A stretch of DNA of 64,000 nucleotides from a bacterium (GTDB lineage: Bacteria; Myxococcota_A; Bradymonadia; UBA7976; UBA1532). Shown piece after piece: positions 18,044 to 27,363 of the stretch (the stretch's first letter is position 1; the number at the start of each line of letters is the position of its first letter). The notes below the pieces were generated by a model. The model was not told the DNA's origin and did no database searches. It was given only the letters and a program-made list of their open reading frames with translations. The translations under genes and the position numbers were made by a program. The stretch covers positions 248,001 to 312,000 of the forward strand of contig JAUHXC010000001.1 in NCBI GenBank assembly GCA_030427205.1, read 5' to 3'.

Positions 18044-19103
18044 CGCGCTCGGCGAGCTGCTCGGCCTGAAACGCCTGGCGCACCGGCTCGATGACCGGGT
18101 CGAGCGACCCCTGCACCACCTCGTCGAGGCGATACAGCGTCAGCCCCACCCGGTGGTCGGTGACGCGATTCTGGGGGTAGTTATAGGTGCGGATGCGCTC
18201 GGAGCGGTCGCCGCTGCCGACCATCGCCCGCCGCGCGTCGGCGCGCTCGGCGTGGGCCTCGGCCTGCATCTTGTCCAGCAGGCGCGAGCGCAGCACCATC
18301 AGCGCCTTGGCCTTGTTCTTGTGCTGGCTCTTCTCGTCCTGGCAGGTGACCACCAGCCCGGTGGGCACATGGGTCACCCGCACCGCCGAGTCGGTGGTAT
18401 TGACGCTCTGCCCGCCGGGGCCGCTGGCCCGGTAGACGTCGAAGCGCAGGTCGCCCTCGGGCAGGTCGAGCTCGATGTCCTCCGCCTCGGGCAGGATCGC
18501 GACGGTGCACGCCGAGGTGTGGATCCGGCCCTGGCTCTCGGTGGCCGGCACCCGCTGCACCCGGTGCACCCCCGACTCGAACTTGAACGTGCTGTAGACC
18601 CGGCCACCGCTGAAGAGCGCGATGACCTCTTTGTAGCCGCCGGCGTCGCTCTTCGACTCGCTGAGCAGCTCGACCTTCCAGCCCTGGCTGTCGGCGTAGC
18701 GGCTGTACATGCGGAAGAGGTCGGCGGCGAAGAGCGTCGCCTCTTCACCGCCGGTGCCGGCCCGGATCTCGAGCACGACGTTCTTGTCGTCGTTGGGGTC
18801 TTTGGGCAGCAAGAGCAGCTTGAGGTCCTGCTCGAGCCGCTCGACCTCTGGCGCGAGCGCGTCGACCTCGGCCCGGGCGAGCGCCGCCATCTCGGGGTCG
18901 TCTTCTTCGGCGAGCAGGCGCGCGTCGTCCAGCTCGCCGCGCTTGCCTTCGAGCACACGCCAGGTGCGCACGATGGGCTCGAGCTCGGCCTGCTCCTTGG
19001 CGATCTGCTGGAACTTGCCCGGGATCTCGTAGATCGAGGGGTCGCCCATCTGCGCGGTCAGCTCGTCGTAGCGGCGACCGAGTTCTTCGAGGGTGGCGTG
19101 CAT
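18039..19103 (-). CDS. prfA: peptide chain release factor 1
   Basis: 354 residues, normal length. RF1 reads UAA and UAG and triggers peptide release on the ribosome. The GGQ catalytic loop ([18 protein letters not shown]) and the RF1 codon-recognition tripeptide P-A-T in [15 protein letters not shown] identify RF1 rather than RF2, which has SPF. The coiled N-terminal domain begins [15 protein letters not shown]. It follows rho and rpmE on the minus strand, a common bacterial arrangement. Its stop codon lies inside the last 42-base repeat unit of the downstream array, so its mRNA end would run into those hairpins. No HemK/PrmC methylase gene follows, which is unusual but not rare. Confidence 0.97.
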   Translation of the reverse strand: MHATLEELGRRYDELTAQMGDPSIYEIPGKFQQIAKEQAELEPIVRTWRVLEGKRGELDDARLLAEEDDPEMAALARAEVDALAPEVERLEQDLKLLLLPKDPNDDKNVVLEIRAGTGGEEATLFAADLFRMYSRYADSQGWKVELLSESKSDAGGYKEVIALFSGGRVYSTFKFESGVHRVQRVPATESQGRIHTSACTVAILPEAEDIELDLPEGDLRFDVYRASGPGGQSVNTTDSAVRVTHVPTGLVVTCQDEKSQHKNKAKALMVLRSRLLDKMQAEAHAERADARRAMVGSGDRSERIRTYNYPQNRVTDHRVGLTLYRLDEVVQGSLDPVIEPVRQAFQAEQLAERG

Positions 19104-19158
19104 CGCAGGGACCGCGGGGGTCGGGGGCGCGCCGCAGGCACGCCGAAGAGCGCAGGTC

Positions 19159-19182
19159 GGGCCGGCGGGCGCCCGCCGGCCC
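19159..19182 (-). terminator. 24-base perfect palindrome between rpmE and prfA
   Basis: A perfect inverted repeat (GGGCCGGCGGGC and its complement, no spacer) lies 31 bases after the rpmE stop. It would form a very stable hairpin but has no T-run; it may attenuate transcription into prfA or stabilise the rpmE mRNA end. Confidence 0.35.
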
Positions 19183-19212
19183 GGGCGATCGGACGGACCG
19201 ATCGAAGCGGCG

Positions 19213-19425
19213 CTACTTGGCGCTGCTGCGCCGCCCGTACTTGCGGTTGAAGCGCTCGACGCGGCCCTCGGTGTCCACCAGGCGGGCCTTGCCGGTGAAG
19301 AAGGGGTGGCACGACGAGCAGATGTCGATGTTGTACGAGCCCTTCACGGACTTGGTCTCGATGGTCGCGCCACACGCGCAGGTGATGGTGGCGTCGATGT
19401 AGTTCGGGTGGATGTCCGGCTTCAT
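19213..19425 (-). CDS. rpmE: 50S ribosomal protein L31 (zinc-binding form)
   Basis: 70 residues from the ATG at 19425, with GAGAGG as ribosome-binding site. Begins MKPDIHPNY, the standard L31 start, and ends KYGRRSSAK. Four Cys at 16, 18, 36 and 39 (CACG ... CSSC) mark the C+ zinc-binding type, which in many bacteria is swapped for a Cys-free paralogue under zinc shortage. It sits between rho and prfA on the same strand, with its own promoter at 19469-19497. Length and motif are complete. An upstream in-frame ATG at 19497 would place the start in the promoter and is unlikely. Confidence 0.96.
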   Translation of the reverse strand: MKPDIHPNYIDATITCACGATIETKSVKGSYNIDICSSCHPFFTGKARLVDTEGRVERFNRKYGRRSSAK

Positions 19426-19468
19426 GGGGTACCTCTCGTGTGATGCCCTCGCGAGTAAAGGGCGGCGA

Positions 19469-19497
19469 ATCATAGGGACGTCGACCGGTCGGCGCAA
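19469..19497 (-). promoter_or_regulatory. sigma70-like promoter for rpmE
   Basis: On the minus strand TTGCGC (19497-19492), 17 bases, TATGAT (19474-19469). The -10 matches five of six positions. Predicted transcription start near 19462, about 37 bases before the rpmE ATG. Confidence 0.55.
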
Positions 19498-19549
19498 GAT
19501 GCCGCGGTCGGTTCTCGATCGGTTCTCCGCGTCGTGGGCCCGAAACAGG

Positions 19550-19605
19550 TACGCCGCCTCACCCTCACGGGTTACGGCGGCGTATCTCCGGGCCCCGCGC
19601 GGGGC
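19550..19605 (-). terminator. paired hairpins downstream of rho
   Basis: Two inverted repeats follow the rho stop: GCCCCGCGCGGGGC (19592-19605) and a longer one with arms TACGCCGCC (19550-19558) and GGCGGCGTA (19576-19584) enclosing ACCC-TCAC-GGGT. No T-run is present, so termination strength is uncertain; the separate rpmE promoter downstream fits a boundary here. Confidence 0.45.
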
Positions 19606-19619
19606 TCTGCGGCCGGGCC

Positions 19620-20867
19620 TCAGCCCGACATCGACTCCAGGAACTCACCGTTCGACTCGGTCTTGCTGACCTTGTCGAGCATGAACTCCATCGAGTCGAC
19701 CACGTTGAGCGGGTGCAGCAGCTGACGCAGGATCCAGACCCGGTTGAGGGTCATGGCGTCCATGAGCAGCTCTTCCTTGCGGGTGCCCGACTTGTTGATG
19801 TCGAGGCAGGGGAAGATGCGCTTCTCCATCAGCTTGCGGTCGAGGTGCATCTCGGAGTTGCCGGTGCCCTTGAACTCCTCGAAGATGACCTCATCCATGC
19901 GGCTGCCGGTGTCGATCAGCGCGGTGGCGATGATCGTCAGGCTGCCGCCCTCTTCGATGTTGCGCGCCGCGCCGAAGAAGCGCTTGGGCTTGTGCAGCGC
20001 GTTCGAGTCGACACCACCGGACAGGATCTTGCCCGAAGGCGGCACCACGGTGTTGTAGGCCCGGGCGAGGCGGGTGATCGAGTCGAGCAGGATCACCACG
20101 TCCTTCTTGTGCTCGACGAGGCGCTTGGCCTTCTCGATGACCATCTCGGCCACCTGCACGTGCCGCTGGGCGGGCTCGTCGAAGGTCGAGCTGACCACCT
20201 CGCCCTCGACCGAGCGCTCCATGTCGGTCACCTCTTCGGGGCGCTCGTCGATGAGCAGCACGATGAGGTAGATGTCGGGGTGGTTGGCCACGATGGCGTT
20301 GGCGATGTTCTGCATCAGCACCGTCTTGCCGGCGCGGGGCGGCGAGACGATGAGCGCGCGCTGGCCCATGCCGATGGGGCAGAGCAGGTCGACGATGCGG
20401 GTCGAGTAGTTCTTGGGGTGGTACTCGAGCACCAGCCGCTCGTCGGGGTACAGCGGCGTGAGGTTGTCGAAGAGGATCTTGCGCTTCGCGGCCTCGGGCT
20501 CTTCGAAGTTGATCGTCTCGACCTTGAGCAGCGCGAAGTAGCGCTCGTTGTCCTTGGGCGGACGGATCTGACCGGCGACGGTATCGCCGGTGCGCAGGCT
20601 GAAGCGCCGGATCTGCGAGGGCGAGATGTAGATGTCGTCCGGCCCGGGCAGGTAGTTGTAATCCGGCGCCCGCAAGAAGCCGAAGCCGTCGGGCAGGATC
20701 TCGAGCACGCCTTCACCGAAGATGGGCTCGTTCTTCTTGGTCTGCTCGTTGAGCAGGGCGAAGATGAGCTCCTGCTTGCGCAGGCCCGAGGAGTTCTCGA
20801 TGCCCATCTCGCGGGCCATGGCCGCGAGTTCGGCGATCTTCAGCTGCTTCAGCTCTTTGAGGTTCAT
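19620..20867 (-). CDS. rho: transcription termination factor Rho
   Basis: 415 residues. Order: N-terminal helical Rho_N region ([20 protein letters not shown]), the RNA-binding cold-shock-like domain ([20 protein letters not shown]), then the RecA-like ATPase with Walker [10 protein letters not shown], Walker [17 protein letters not shown], the Q-loop region and the R-loop [20 protein letters not shown]. All motifs of an active hexameric RNA helicase are intact; length is close to the 419 of E. coli Rho and there is no insert of the kind found in Actinobacteria. It is divergent from an MCP gene and preceded by a leader of about 190 bases with a CU-rich stretch, which suggests autoregulation. 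Confidence 0.98.
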   Translation of the reverse strand: MNLKELKQLKIAELAAMAREMGIENSSGLRKQELIFALLNEQTKKNEPIFGEGVLEILPDGFGFLRAPDYNYLPGPDDIYISPSQIRRFSLRTGDTVAGQIRPPKDNERYFALLKVETINFEEPEAAKRKILFDNLTPLYPDERLVLEYHPKNYSTRIVDLLCPIGMGQRALIVSPPRAGKTVLMQNIANAIVANHPDIYLIVLLIDERPEEVTDMERSVEGEVVSSTFDEPAQRHVQVAEMVIEKAKRLVEHKKDVVILLDSITRLARAYNTVVPPSGKILSGGVDSNALHKPKRFFGAARNIEEGGSLTIIATALIDTGSRMDEVIFEEFKGTGNSEMHLDRKLMEKRIFPCLDINKSGTRKEELLMDAMTLNRVWILRQLLHPLNVVDSMEFMLDKVSKTESNGEFLESMSG

Positions 20868-21056
20868 TGCTTCCCTTGCAGATCTCGGAAGGTCGTCTGG
20901 CCCGGCGCGATCGCACCGGTCGGCGGGACTGAGTGTCGTGAAACGGCACCGGACATGGGCGCAGACGGTCTGAGTCTCGAGAGGTTGGGTTGGTGAGGAG
21001 AGCCCTCGACTTGGAAAGGAATCCCCCGCGCGGTTGCGGACACCCCCGCTCGGGTG
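20868..21056 (-). promoter_or_regulatory. long rho leader with CU-rich, G-poor segment
   Basis: From the predicted start (about 21056) to the rho ATG the transcript has about 190 untranslated bases. Around 21035-20985 it reads C- and U-rich and G-poor (for example CTCTCCTCACCAACCC then CCTCTCGAG), the composition of a rut site. The rest of the 310-base gap to the MCP gene contains only the promoter and the start of the MCP leader. Confidence 0.3.
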
Positions 21057-21062
21057 GCGCGG

Positions 21063-21092
21063 ACGTTACTGCGGTGTTTCGTCGTGTGTCAA
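21063..21092 (-). promoter_or_regulatory. candidate rho promoter
   Basis: On the minus strand a perfect TTGACA (21092-21087), 18 bases, TAACGT (21068-21063). The -35 is consensus, the -10 is weak but resembles TAGCGT and TACCGT found at the same distance upstream of other genes in this window. Confidence 0.45.
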
Positions 21093-21177
21093 GGGTTTTC
21101 ACCGGCCCGCAGACCGTACGCCGTCGCTCGGCGGTGGCTTTTTCGGGTTTTGGCCCATCGGAGGTAGACTCCTCCCG

Positions 21178-22455
21178 ATGTCCGTCGACCGCCCCCGTCG
21201 CTCGGCCGAACCCCGGCTGGCCCTGGCCTCGAAGATCTTCGCCACCAACCTGCTGGTGGTCGGGGTCTCGAGCGTCTTCCTGCTGGTCTTTCGCGAGCCC
21301 GACGATACCTGGCAGTCGCTCTTCGGGGTGCTGTTGGTGGTGGCCGGCGGGGCCTGGCTGCTCGCCCGGCGGCTGACCCGCGACCTCGAGGCGCTCGCCC
21401 GGGCGACCCGGGCGGTGGGCTCGGGTGACTTGGCCAACGCCGAGCCGCCGCGCTCGACGGCGGTGCTGCCCGACGAGGTGGACGTGCTCGCCGAGTCGGT
21501 CAGCGCGATGGTCGCCGACCTGCGTGGGCTCGTCAGTCAGCTCACCCGCGCCGCGGCGGAGGCCAACGCGGCCTCGGGCTCGGTGGTCGAGCATACCCGC
21601 GCGGTGCGCGAGGAGGCGGCGGCCATGGCCGGGCGCAGCGCCGACGTGGCCCGGCGCAGCGGCGAGCAGTCCGAGCGGGCCCGGCGCCAGGGCGAGACGG
21701 TGGGCCGGGTGGCCGAGAGCCTGCGCCGCGCCGCCGACATCGCCGACCAGACCGCGCGCACGACCCGCGAGACCGCCCAGTCGGCGACCCGCGGCACCGA
21801 GGCCAGCCGCACGGCGCTGGGGCGGGTGCGCTCGGCCTTCGAGCAGGTGGGCGCCGCCGAGGACGCGGTGCTCGCCTTCTCGGAGAATACCGCCGAGATC
21901 CACCACGTGGTCGAGACCATCAGCCACATCGCCGAGCAGACCCACCTGCTCAGCGTCAACGCCAGCATCGAGGCGGCCCGCGCCGGCGAGGCGGGGCGTG
22001 GCTTCGCGGTGGTCGCCGAAGAGATCCGCCGGCTGGCCGACGGCGCGGCTCGCGCGGCGGAGCGCATCCAGGGGCTGGTGCGCGGCCTCGACGCCCATAC
22101 CCGGGCGGTGGTCGATACGATGCAGTCCTCGACCCGCGAGCTGGCGGCGGGGCGCAGCGAGATCGACGGCATCGCCCGCACCCTGGATCAGATCTCGTCG
22201 GCGGCGGCCCGCGAGGTGAAGAGCGCCGAGGCGTTCAGCGAGCTGAGCCGGGAGCAGCTGGGGTTGATCGACGAGGTGGTCGGCGAGGTCGATACGGTGC
22301 GCCAGGGCGCCGACCACATCGCCGAGGCCGCCCGCGAGATGGAGACCGCCTCGGCGGGGCAGCGCGACCGCAGCCGGGCGCTGGACGAGTCGGCCCGCGG
22401 GCTGGCGGAGGTCGCCGCCGAGCTGGACGCGGCGGCGAACCGGTTCCGGCTGTGA
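21178..22455 (+). CDS. methyl-accepting chemotaxis protein without periplasmic sensor
   Basis: 425 residues from the ATG at 21178. Two membrane spans (about 18-36 and 45-65) are separated by only about nine residues, so there is no extracytoplasmic ligand domain. A HAMP-like linker ([17 protein letters not shown]) leads into a long Ala/Glu-rich coiled coil with the conserved MCP hairpin tip at about 256-290 ([29 protein letters not shown]). The ribosome-binding GGAGG lies 13 bases upstream, inside a small inverted repeat. It is followed by cheW and cheA, so it is the dedicated receptor of that array, probably sensing membrane or cytoplasmic state. Confidence 0.93.
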   Translation: MSVDRPRRSAEPRLALASKIFATNLLVVGVSSVFLLVFREPDDTWQSLFGVLLVVAGGAWLLARRLTRDLEALARATRAVGSGDLANAEPPRSTAVLPDEVDVLAESVSAMVADLRGLVSQLTRAAAEANAASGSVVEHTRAVREEAAAMAGRSADVARRSGEQSERARRQGETVGRVAESLRRAADIADQTARTTRETAQSATRGTEASRTALGRVRSAFEQVGAAEDAVLAFSENTAEIHHVVETISHIAEQTHLLSVNASIEAARAGEAGRGFAVVAEEIRRLADGAARAAERIQGLVRGLDAHTRAVVDTMQSSTRELAAGRSEIDGIARTLDQISSAAAREVKSAEAFSELSREQLGLIDEVVGEVDTVRQGADHIAEAAREMETASAGQRDRSRALDESARGLAEVAAELDAAANRFRL

Positions 22456-22462
22456 GCGCGTC

Positions 22463-22921
22463 GTGAGCGATGCGCACGGGGCGGACGGGCCCGCGCCGGG
22501 GGCGCAGCGCTTCGTGGTGGCCGATCTGGGCGGGGCCCGCTTCGGCCTCGAGGTGCAGCGGGTGCGCGAGGTCTTCCCGCTGCCCGCCTGCGCCCGCGTG
22601 CCGCACGCGCCATCGTGGGTGCTCGGCGCCATCGTGCGCGGCGGGCGCCTCTTGACCATCGTCGACCTGGCCCGCTTCTTCGAGCTGCCCGATCCGGCGC
22701 AGCCCACCGTCTGCGTGCACCTCGACGACGCCGAGCTGTCGCTGGCCTGGGCCGTCGCCGGGGTCGAGGTCGTCGAGGAGCGGCATACGGTGCGCTCCGC
22801 CGACCCGCGGGTGAGCCTGCCCGACCCGGGCTTCGTGACCGCGTCGCTCTTGACGCCGCGCTTCGACTTCCATCGACTGGACGTGCCCCGGGTGCTCGCC
22901 GGGGTGCGCGAGACGTTCTGA
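22463..22921 (+). CDS. cheW: CheW-like adaptor
   Basis: 152 residues with a GTG start eight bases after the MCP stop. It is a single CheW domain: QRFVVADLGGARFGLEVQRV, REVFPLPACARVPHAPSWVL, GAIVRGGRLLTIVDLARFF. CheW couples receptors to CheA. The position between an MCP and CheA in the same operon supports the role. The second half (VCVHLDDAELSLAWAVAGVE) follows the usual beta-barrel pattern. No extra domains. Confidence 0.92.
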   Translation: MSDAHGADGPAPGAQRFVVADLGGARFGLEVQRVREVFPLPACARVPHAPSWVLGAIVRGGRLLTIVDLARFFELPDPAQPTVCVHLDDAELSLAWAVAGVEVVEERHTVRSADPRVSLPDPGFVTASLLTPRFDFHRLDVPRVLAGVRETF

Positions 22922-22938
22922 GCCGAGGGGGGCGCGCG

Positions 22939-25143
22939 ATGGACCTGTCCAAGTATCGACAGCTCTACGTCAGCGAGACCCAGGAGAACCTCGACGAGCT
23001 CGCCCGGCGGCTGGTGCAGCTCGAGTCGGCGCCCGACGACCGGGAGCACATCGACACCGTCTTCCGCCTGTTCCACTCGATCAAGGGCATGAGCGGCACG
23101 ATGGGCTACACCCCGCTCTTCGAACTGGCCCATCAGCTCGAGGAGCTGATGGACGGGGTGCGCAAGCGCGAGCGGTTGATGGATCCGGCGATGGCCGACG
23201 TGCTGCTCGCCGGGGTCGACCGCATGGTGCGCTGGGTGGCCGACGTCGAGGCCGAGCGCGCGCTGGAGGGCGACGAGGCGCTGCACGGTCAGATCCGGAC
23301 GCTGCTGGCGATCCCGTCGAGCGCGCCGGCCGATCCGAGCCCGGCCGACGACGGCACGCTGCGCCCCGAAGACGGCGATCTGGTCATCGCGCTGTCCGCG
23401 GCGGAGACCTGCCCCGATCCGGGCATGCGCGGCTTCGTGCTGCACCGCAAGCTGGCCGGCGTCGGCGAGGTGCGCGGGGTGCAGCCGCCGCTGGACGTCC
23501 TGCGCTCGGGGCAGCCGATCGAGCGCCTGCAGATGGTGCTGCGCTGCGCGCACGCCCCGGAGAAGATCGAGCGCTTCATCCGCCTGGCGCCGGAGTGGGC
23601 CGAGGTCTCGGTGACGGTCTACGAAGCGCCGGCGGCGGCCGTCGGCTCGGACGACCTGAGCCTGGACGGCTTCGACGACGACGATGACGACCTCGACGCG
23701 CTGCTCGATCTGGGGCTGCCGGCCGCGGAGCCCCCGGCCCCTGCCGCCGCCGAACCTGCCACCGCAGAGCCCCCCACCGCAGAGCCACATGCCACAGAGC
23801 CACATGCCGCGAAGCCCCCGGCCGCGCCGGCCCTCGCGCCGGCGCCCGTCACCCGCGCCCCGGACGACGACGACGACGCGGCGACCCTGCCCGAGGCGGC
23901 GGCGATCGTGCGCCCGCGCCCGGCGCGCACCATCCGGGTGCGCACCGACTGGCTCGATACCCTGCTCGACCGGGTGGGCGACCTGATCATCGTCTCCCAG
24001 CGCATGTGGGCCGTCGATCGCGAGCAGCCGCGGCCGCAGATGACCCGGCTGCTCGGCGAGCTGTCGCGGCTGCTCGGCGGCTTGCACGGCGAGGCGCTGT
24101 CGGTGCGCATGACCCCGCTGTCGGTGCTCACCGACCGGCTGCCGCGGGTGGTGCGCGACCTGTGCCGCCAGGTGGACAAGCGGGCCTCGCTGGTGGTGCA
24201 CGGCGACGATCAGCGCGTCGACCGGGCGATCATCGAAGGGCTCGACGCGCCGCTGGCCCACCTGCTGCGCAACGCCGTCGAGCACGGCATCGAGCCGCCC
24301 GACATGCGCCAGGAGCGCGGCAAGTCGGCCTCGGGGCTGCTGGTGCTCGAGTGCCGCCGGGTGCGCGACGAGATCGTCGTCGAGCTGCGCGACGACGGCA
24401 AAGGCATCGACGCCCGCCACCTCGCCCGGCGGGCGGCGCGCATGGGCCTGCTCGACGCCGAGCGGGCGCAGGCGCTCGCCGAGCGCGACCTGAGCCGCCT
24501 GATCTGCCTGCCGGGGCTGTCGAGCCGGGAGAAGGCCGGGCGCATGTCGGGGCGCGGGGTCGGCATGGACGCGGTGCACGAGGCGGTGAGCGCGCTCGGC
24601 GGCCGGGTCGCGGTGACCAGCGTGGTCGGCGAGGGCACCACCATCACCCTGCACCTGCCGCGCACGCCGGGCATCAGCCGGCTGCTGCTCGTCGAGCACG
24701 ACGGGCAGACCTATGGCCTGCCGCTCAATCAGGTGCAGCGCACGGGCGTCTTCGAGCCCACCGCGGGTCGGCACGAGGGGTCGAAATCGGCTCCAGGGGG
24801 CACCAGGACGGCGCGGGAGACCGCTTCGCTGCCCGACCCGGACCTCGAGCCGCACACCGACGAGCTGCCCCTGTGGAGCCTCGCAGCGCTGCTGGGGGCC
24901 GACGATCACGACGGCGGCCGACGCCCGGGGGTGGTCATCGAGGCCGGCCGCCGGGTGGGGGTGGTGCTCGTCGACCGCATCGTGGGTCAGATCGACGCCC
25001 TGCTCAAGCCGCTGGGGCCGCTGCTCGAGCGCATCGCCGGGCTGTCGGGGGTGACCCTCGACAGCGAGGGGCGGGCGGTCTTCGTGCTCGACGTGCCCCG
25101 GCTCGTCGAAGGCCTGGAGGACGACGGGCCGCCGTCGGCTTGA
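22939..25143 (+). CDS. cheA: chemotaxis-type histidine kinase CheA
   Basis: 734 residues. HPt domain with phospho-His46 in FRLFHSIKGMSG; a P2-like domain (about 150-240; CPDPGMRGFVLHRKL, GEVRGVQPPLDVLRSG); an acidic then Ala/Pro linker (about 245-325); dimerisation P3 (about 330-390); HATPase with N box LLRNAVEHGIEPP (about 443) and G boxes DDGKGID and GRGVGMDAVHEAV; and a CheW-like P5 regulatory domain (about 577-734) with a 35-residue Gly/Ser/Glu insertion. All catalytic features are intact. No cheY, cheB or cheR lies nearby, so output and adaptation partners must be encoded elsewhere or are absent. The system may control something other than flagella. Confidence 0.95.
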   Translation: MDLSKYRQLYVSETQENLDELARRLVQLESAPDDREHIDTVFRLFHSIKGMSGTMGYTPLFELAHQLEELMDGVRKRERLMDPAMADVLLAGVDRMVRWVADVEAERALEGDEALHGQIRTLLAIPSSAPADPSPADDGTLRPEDGDLVIALSAAETCPDPGMRGFVLHRKLAGVGEVRGVQPPLDVLRSGQPIERLQMVLRCAHAPEKIERFIRLAPEWAEVSVTVYEAPAAAVGSDDLSLDGFDDDDDDLDALLDLGLPAAEPPAPAAAEPATAEPPTAEPHATEPHAAKPPAAPALAPAPVTRAPDDDDDAATLPEAAAIVRPRPARTIRVRTDWLDTLLDRVGDLIIVSQRMWAVDREQPRPQMTRLLGELSRLLGGLHGEALSVRMTPLSVLTDRLPRVVRDLCRQVDKRASLVVHGDDQRVDRAIIEGLDAPLAHLLRNAVEHGIEPPDMRQERGKSASGLLVLECRRVRDEIVVELRDDGKGIDARHLARRAARMGLLDAERAQALAERDLSRLICLPGLSSREKAGRMSGRGVGMDAVHEAVSALGGRVAVTSVVGEGTTITLHLPRTPGISRLLLVEHDGQTYGLPLNQVQRTGVFEPTAGRHEGSKSAPGGTRTARETASLPDPDLEPHTDELPLWSLAALLGADDHDGGRRPGVVIEAGRRVGVVLVDRIVGQIDALLKPLGPLLERIAGLSGVTLDSEGRAVFVLDVPRLVEGLEDDGPPSA

Positions 25144-25186
25144 TTTCGAGCCCCGAGCCGGCCTACATCGGCGAACCCCTCGAACC

Positions 25187-25975
25187 GTGAAGGCTGCCGT
25201 GAACCGCGAGACCCTCGACGCTCTGCTCCGCGCCGTCGCCGCCGGCGAGACCCCCCCCGAGGCCGCCGCCGAGCGGCTGCGCGCCGATCGCGGCGAGGCC
25301 CGCCGGGGCTTCGTCGACCTCGACTTCGCCAAGGTCGACGTCGACCGCGCGCGCCGCCGGGGCATCCCCGAGGTGGTCTTCGGTCCGGGCAAGACCCCCG
25401 AACAGATCGCCGGCATCGCGCGCACGCTCTACGCCCGCGGGCAGCGGGTGCTGGTGACCCGGCTCGACGACGCCGAGCCGGTGCTCGCCCGCCTCGCCGA
25501 CCTGCCGGTGGATTACGATCCCGAAGACCGCTGCCTGGTCATCCAGGAGGAGCCGCCGCCGATCACCGGCCGGGGCACGATCCTGGTGGTGGCCGCGGGC
25601 ACCAGCGATCGCCCCGTCGCGGCGGAGGCGGCCAAGGTGGCGGCGCTGTGCGGCAACAAGGTCGAGGCGCTGCACGACGTGGGCGTGGCCGGGCTGCACC
25701 GGCTGCTGGCCCACCTCGACCGGCTGCGGGCGGCGGCGGTGGTCATCGTGGTCGCCGGCATGGAGGGCGCGCTGCCCAGCGTGGTCGCCGGGCTGGTCGA
25801 CCGCCCGGTGATCGGGGTGCCGACCAGCGTGGGCTATGGCGCCAACCTGGGCGGCATGACGGCGCTGTTGGGCATGGTCAACAGTTGCGCCGCCGGGCTG
25901 ACGGTGGTGAACATCGACAATGGCTTCGGGGCGGCCTACGCCGCGACGCTGATGAACCGGGCCCCCCGCGGCTGA
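25187..25975 (+). CDS. larB: LarB, nickel-pincer cofactor biosynthesis
   Basis: 262 residues, GTG start (25187; a second GTG at 25199 is also possible). LarB carboxylates nicotinic acid adenine dinucleotide in the first step towards the nickel-pincer nucleotide of lactate racemase. The protein shows the LarB N-terminal region (DLDFAKVDVDRARRRGIPEV, FGPGKTPEQI) followed by the PurE/AIR-carboxylase-like domain (VVAAGTSDRPVAAEAA, VVIVVAGMEGALPSVVAGL, GVPTSVGYGA, MVNSCAAGLTVVNIDNGFGA). Length and motifs are complete. larC follows 20 bases downstream; larE and larA are not in the window. Confidence 0.95.
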   Translation: MKAAVNRETLDALLRAVAAGETPPEAAAERLRADRGEARRGFVDLDFAKVDVDRARRRGIPEVVFGPGKTPEQIAGIARTLYARGQRVLVTRLDDAEPVLARLADLPVDYDPEDRCLVIQEEPPPITGRGTILVVAAGTSDRPVAAEAAKVAALCGNKVEALHDVGVAGLHRLLAHLDRLRAAAVVIVVAGMEGALPSVVAGLVDRPVIGVPTSVGYGANLGGMTALLGMVNSCAAGLTVVNIDNGFGAAYAATLMNRAPRG

Positions 25976-25995
25976 GCCCGTCGGAGTTGAACTCG

Positions 25996-27363
25996 ATGAC
26001 CCATCGCATCGCCTATTTCGACTGCTTCAGCGGGCTGGCCGGGGATATGACCCTCGGCGCGCTGATCGATCTCGGGCTGCCCGTCGAGAAGCTCGTCGCC
26101 GCCTTGCGCACGCTGCCGGTCGAGGGCTGGACCCTGTCGACCGAGGTGCGCCACAAGATGGGCATCCGCGGGGTGGGGCTGCACATCGAGGTGGGCGGCG
26201 AGAGCGAGGGGCCGGCGCTGCCCCACGCCCAGGGTGAGCCGCACGGCCATGAGCATCACGCTCACGGGCACCACCATCATCACGACCACGACCATCATCA
26301 CGACCACGGCCACCACGGCCCGACCCATCACGGGCACGGCCATGACGACCTCGATCCGGCCCACGCCCACGGCCACGACGCCCACGGGCACAGCCACGAC
26401 CACCACTACCACTACGCCGACATCGTGCGGATCCTGAAGGGCGGCGACCTGCCGGCCCCGGTGGTCCGCCGGGCCCTGACGGCCTTCGACGCGATCGCGG
26501 TGGCCGAGGCCCGGGTGCACGGGGTCGACAAAGAGGCGGTGCACTTCCACGAGGTGGGCGCGGTCGACAGCATCCTCGACATCGCCGGCGTCGCCTTCGG
26601 GCTGTGGGCCCTGGGCATCGACCGGGTCGAGAGCGCGCCGCCGCCCATGGGCCGGGGCTTCGTGCGCTGCGCCCACGGGCCGATGCCGCTGCCCGCGCCG
26701 GCCACTCTGCAGATCCTCGAGGGCGTGCCCATCGCCCCCTGCCCGCTCGAGCGGGAGCTGGTGACGCCCACCGGCGCGGCCTTCGTCGCCGCCTGGGCCG
26801 AGCGGGTCGGCGGCTTCCCCGAGATGGTCGTCGAGGGGGTCGGCTGGGGCGCGGGCAACGCCGACTTCCCCGACCGGCCCAACCTGCTGCGCATCGTGCT
26901 CGGCCGCACCGCGCCCGCCGCGGCCCGCTGCACGGTCATCGAGTCGAACCTGGACGACTGCACCCCCGAGCTGGCCGGGCACCTGCTCGAGCGGCTCTTC
27001 GAGGCGGGCGCGCTCGACGCGTGGTTCGCGCCGATCCACATGAAGAAGAACCGCCCCGGCTTCACCGTGGGCGCGCTGGCCGACGCGGGCCGGGCGGCGG
27101 CGGTCGAGGAGGTGCTGCTCGCCGAGTCCACCGCCATCGGCCTGCGCCGTTTCCCGGTGACCCGGCTCAAGCTCGACCGCCGCCAGCGCACGGTGCAGAC
27201 CCCGTTCGGCGCGGTGGCGGTCAAGATCGCCCACCGCGGCGACGAGGTGCTCAACATCGCCCCCGAGTTCGAGGCCTGCCGCGCCCTGGCCCGGGCGGCG
27301 GGCGTGCCGCTCAAGGTGGTCTATCAGCACGCGGTGGCGGCGGCGGTGGGCGAGGGTCGATGA
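25996..27363 (+). CDS. larC: LarC, nickel insertion for nickel-pincer cofactor, single ORF
   Basis: 455 residues from the ATG at 25996. LarC inserts nickel into the pincer nucleotide in a CTP-dependent reaction. The start IAYFDCFSGLAGDMTLGALI is diagnostic. Residues about 76-142 form an extreme His/Asp/Gly stretch, a likely nickel-binding store, followed by DIVRILKGGDLP and HFHEVGAVDSILDI; the C-terminal half (VIESNLDDCTPELAGHLLER, PIHMKKNRPGF) corresponds to LarC2. In Lactobacillus plantarum the two halves are joined by a programmed frameshift; here they are one open frame. The TGA overlaps the ATG of the following receiver protein gene. Confidence 0.96.
   Translation: MTHRIAYFDCFSGLAGDMTLGALIDLGLPVEKLVAALRTLPVEGWTLSTEVRHKMGIRGVGLHIEVGGESEGPALPHAQGEPHGHEHHAHGHHHHHDHDHHHDHGHHGPTHHGHGHDDLDPAHAHGHDAHGHSHDHHYHYADIVRILKGGDLPAPVVRRALTAFDAIAVAEARVHGVDKEAVHFHEVGAVDSILDIAGVAFGLWALGIDRVESAPPPMGRGFVRCAHGPMPLPAPATLQILEGVPIAPCPLERELVTPTGAAFVAAWAERVGGFPEMVVEGVGWGAGNADFPDRPNLLRIVLGRTAPAAARCTVIESNLDDCTPELAGHLLERLFEAGALDAWFAPIHMKKNRPGFTVGALADAGRAAAVEEVLLAESTAIGLRRFPVTRLKLDRRQRTVQTPFGAVAVKIAHRGDEVLNIAPEFEACRALARAAGVPLKVVYQHAVAAAVGEGR

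Noticed and set aside
17452..18094. Open frames encoding 14-residue Arg/Gly/Ala repeats in the 42-base array
   Set aside because: They arise because 42 is a multiple of three; neighbouring units are 43 bases and break the frame, several frames are open at once, and there is no ribosome-binding site.
20713..25425. 1570-codon minus-strand open frame across MCP, cheW and cheA
   Set aside because: Low-complexity His/Arg/Gly translation without domains; genuine domains lie on the other strand.
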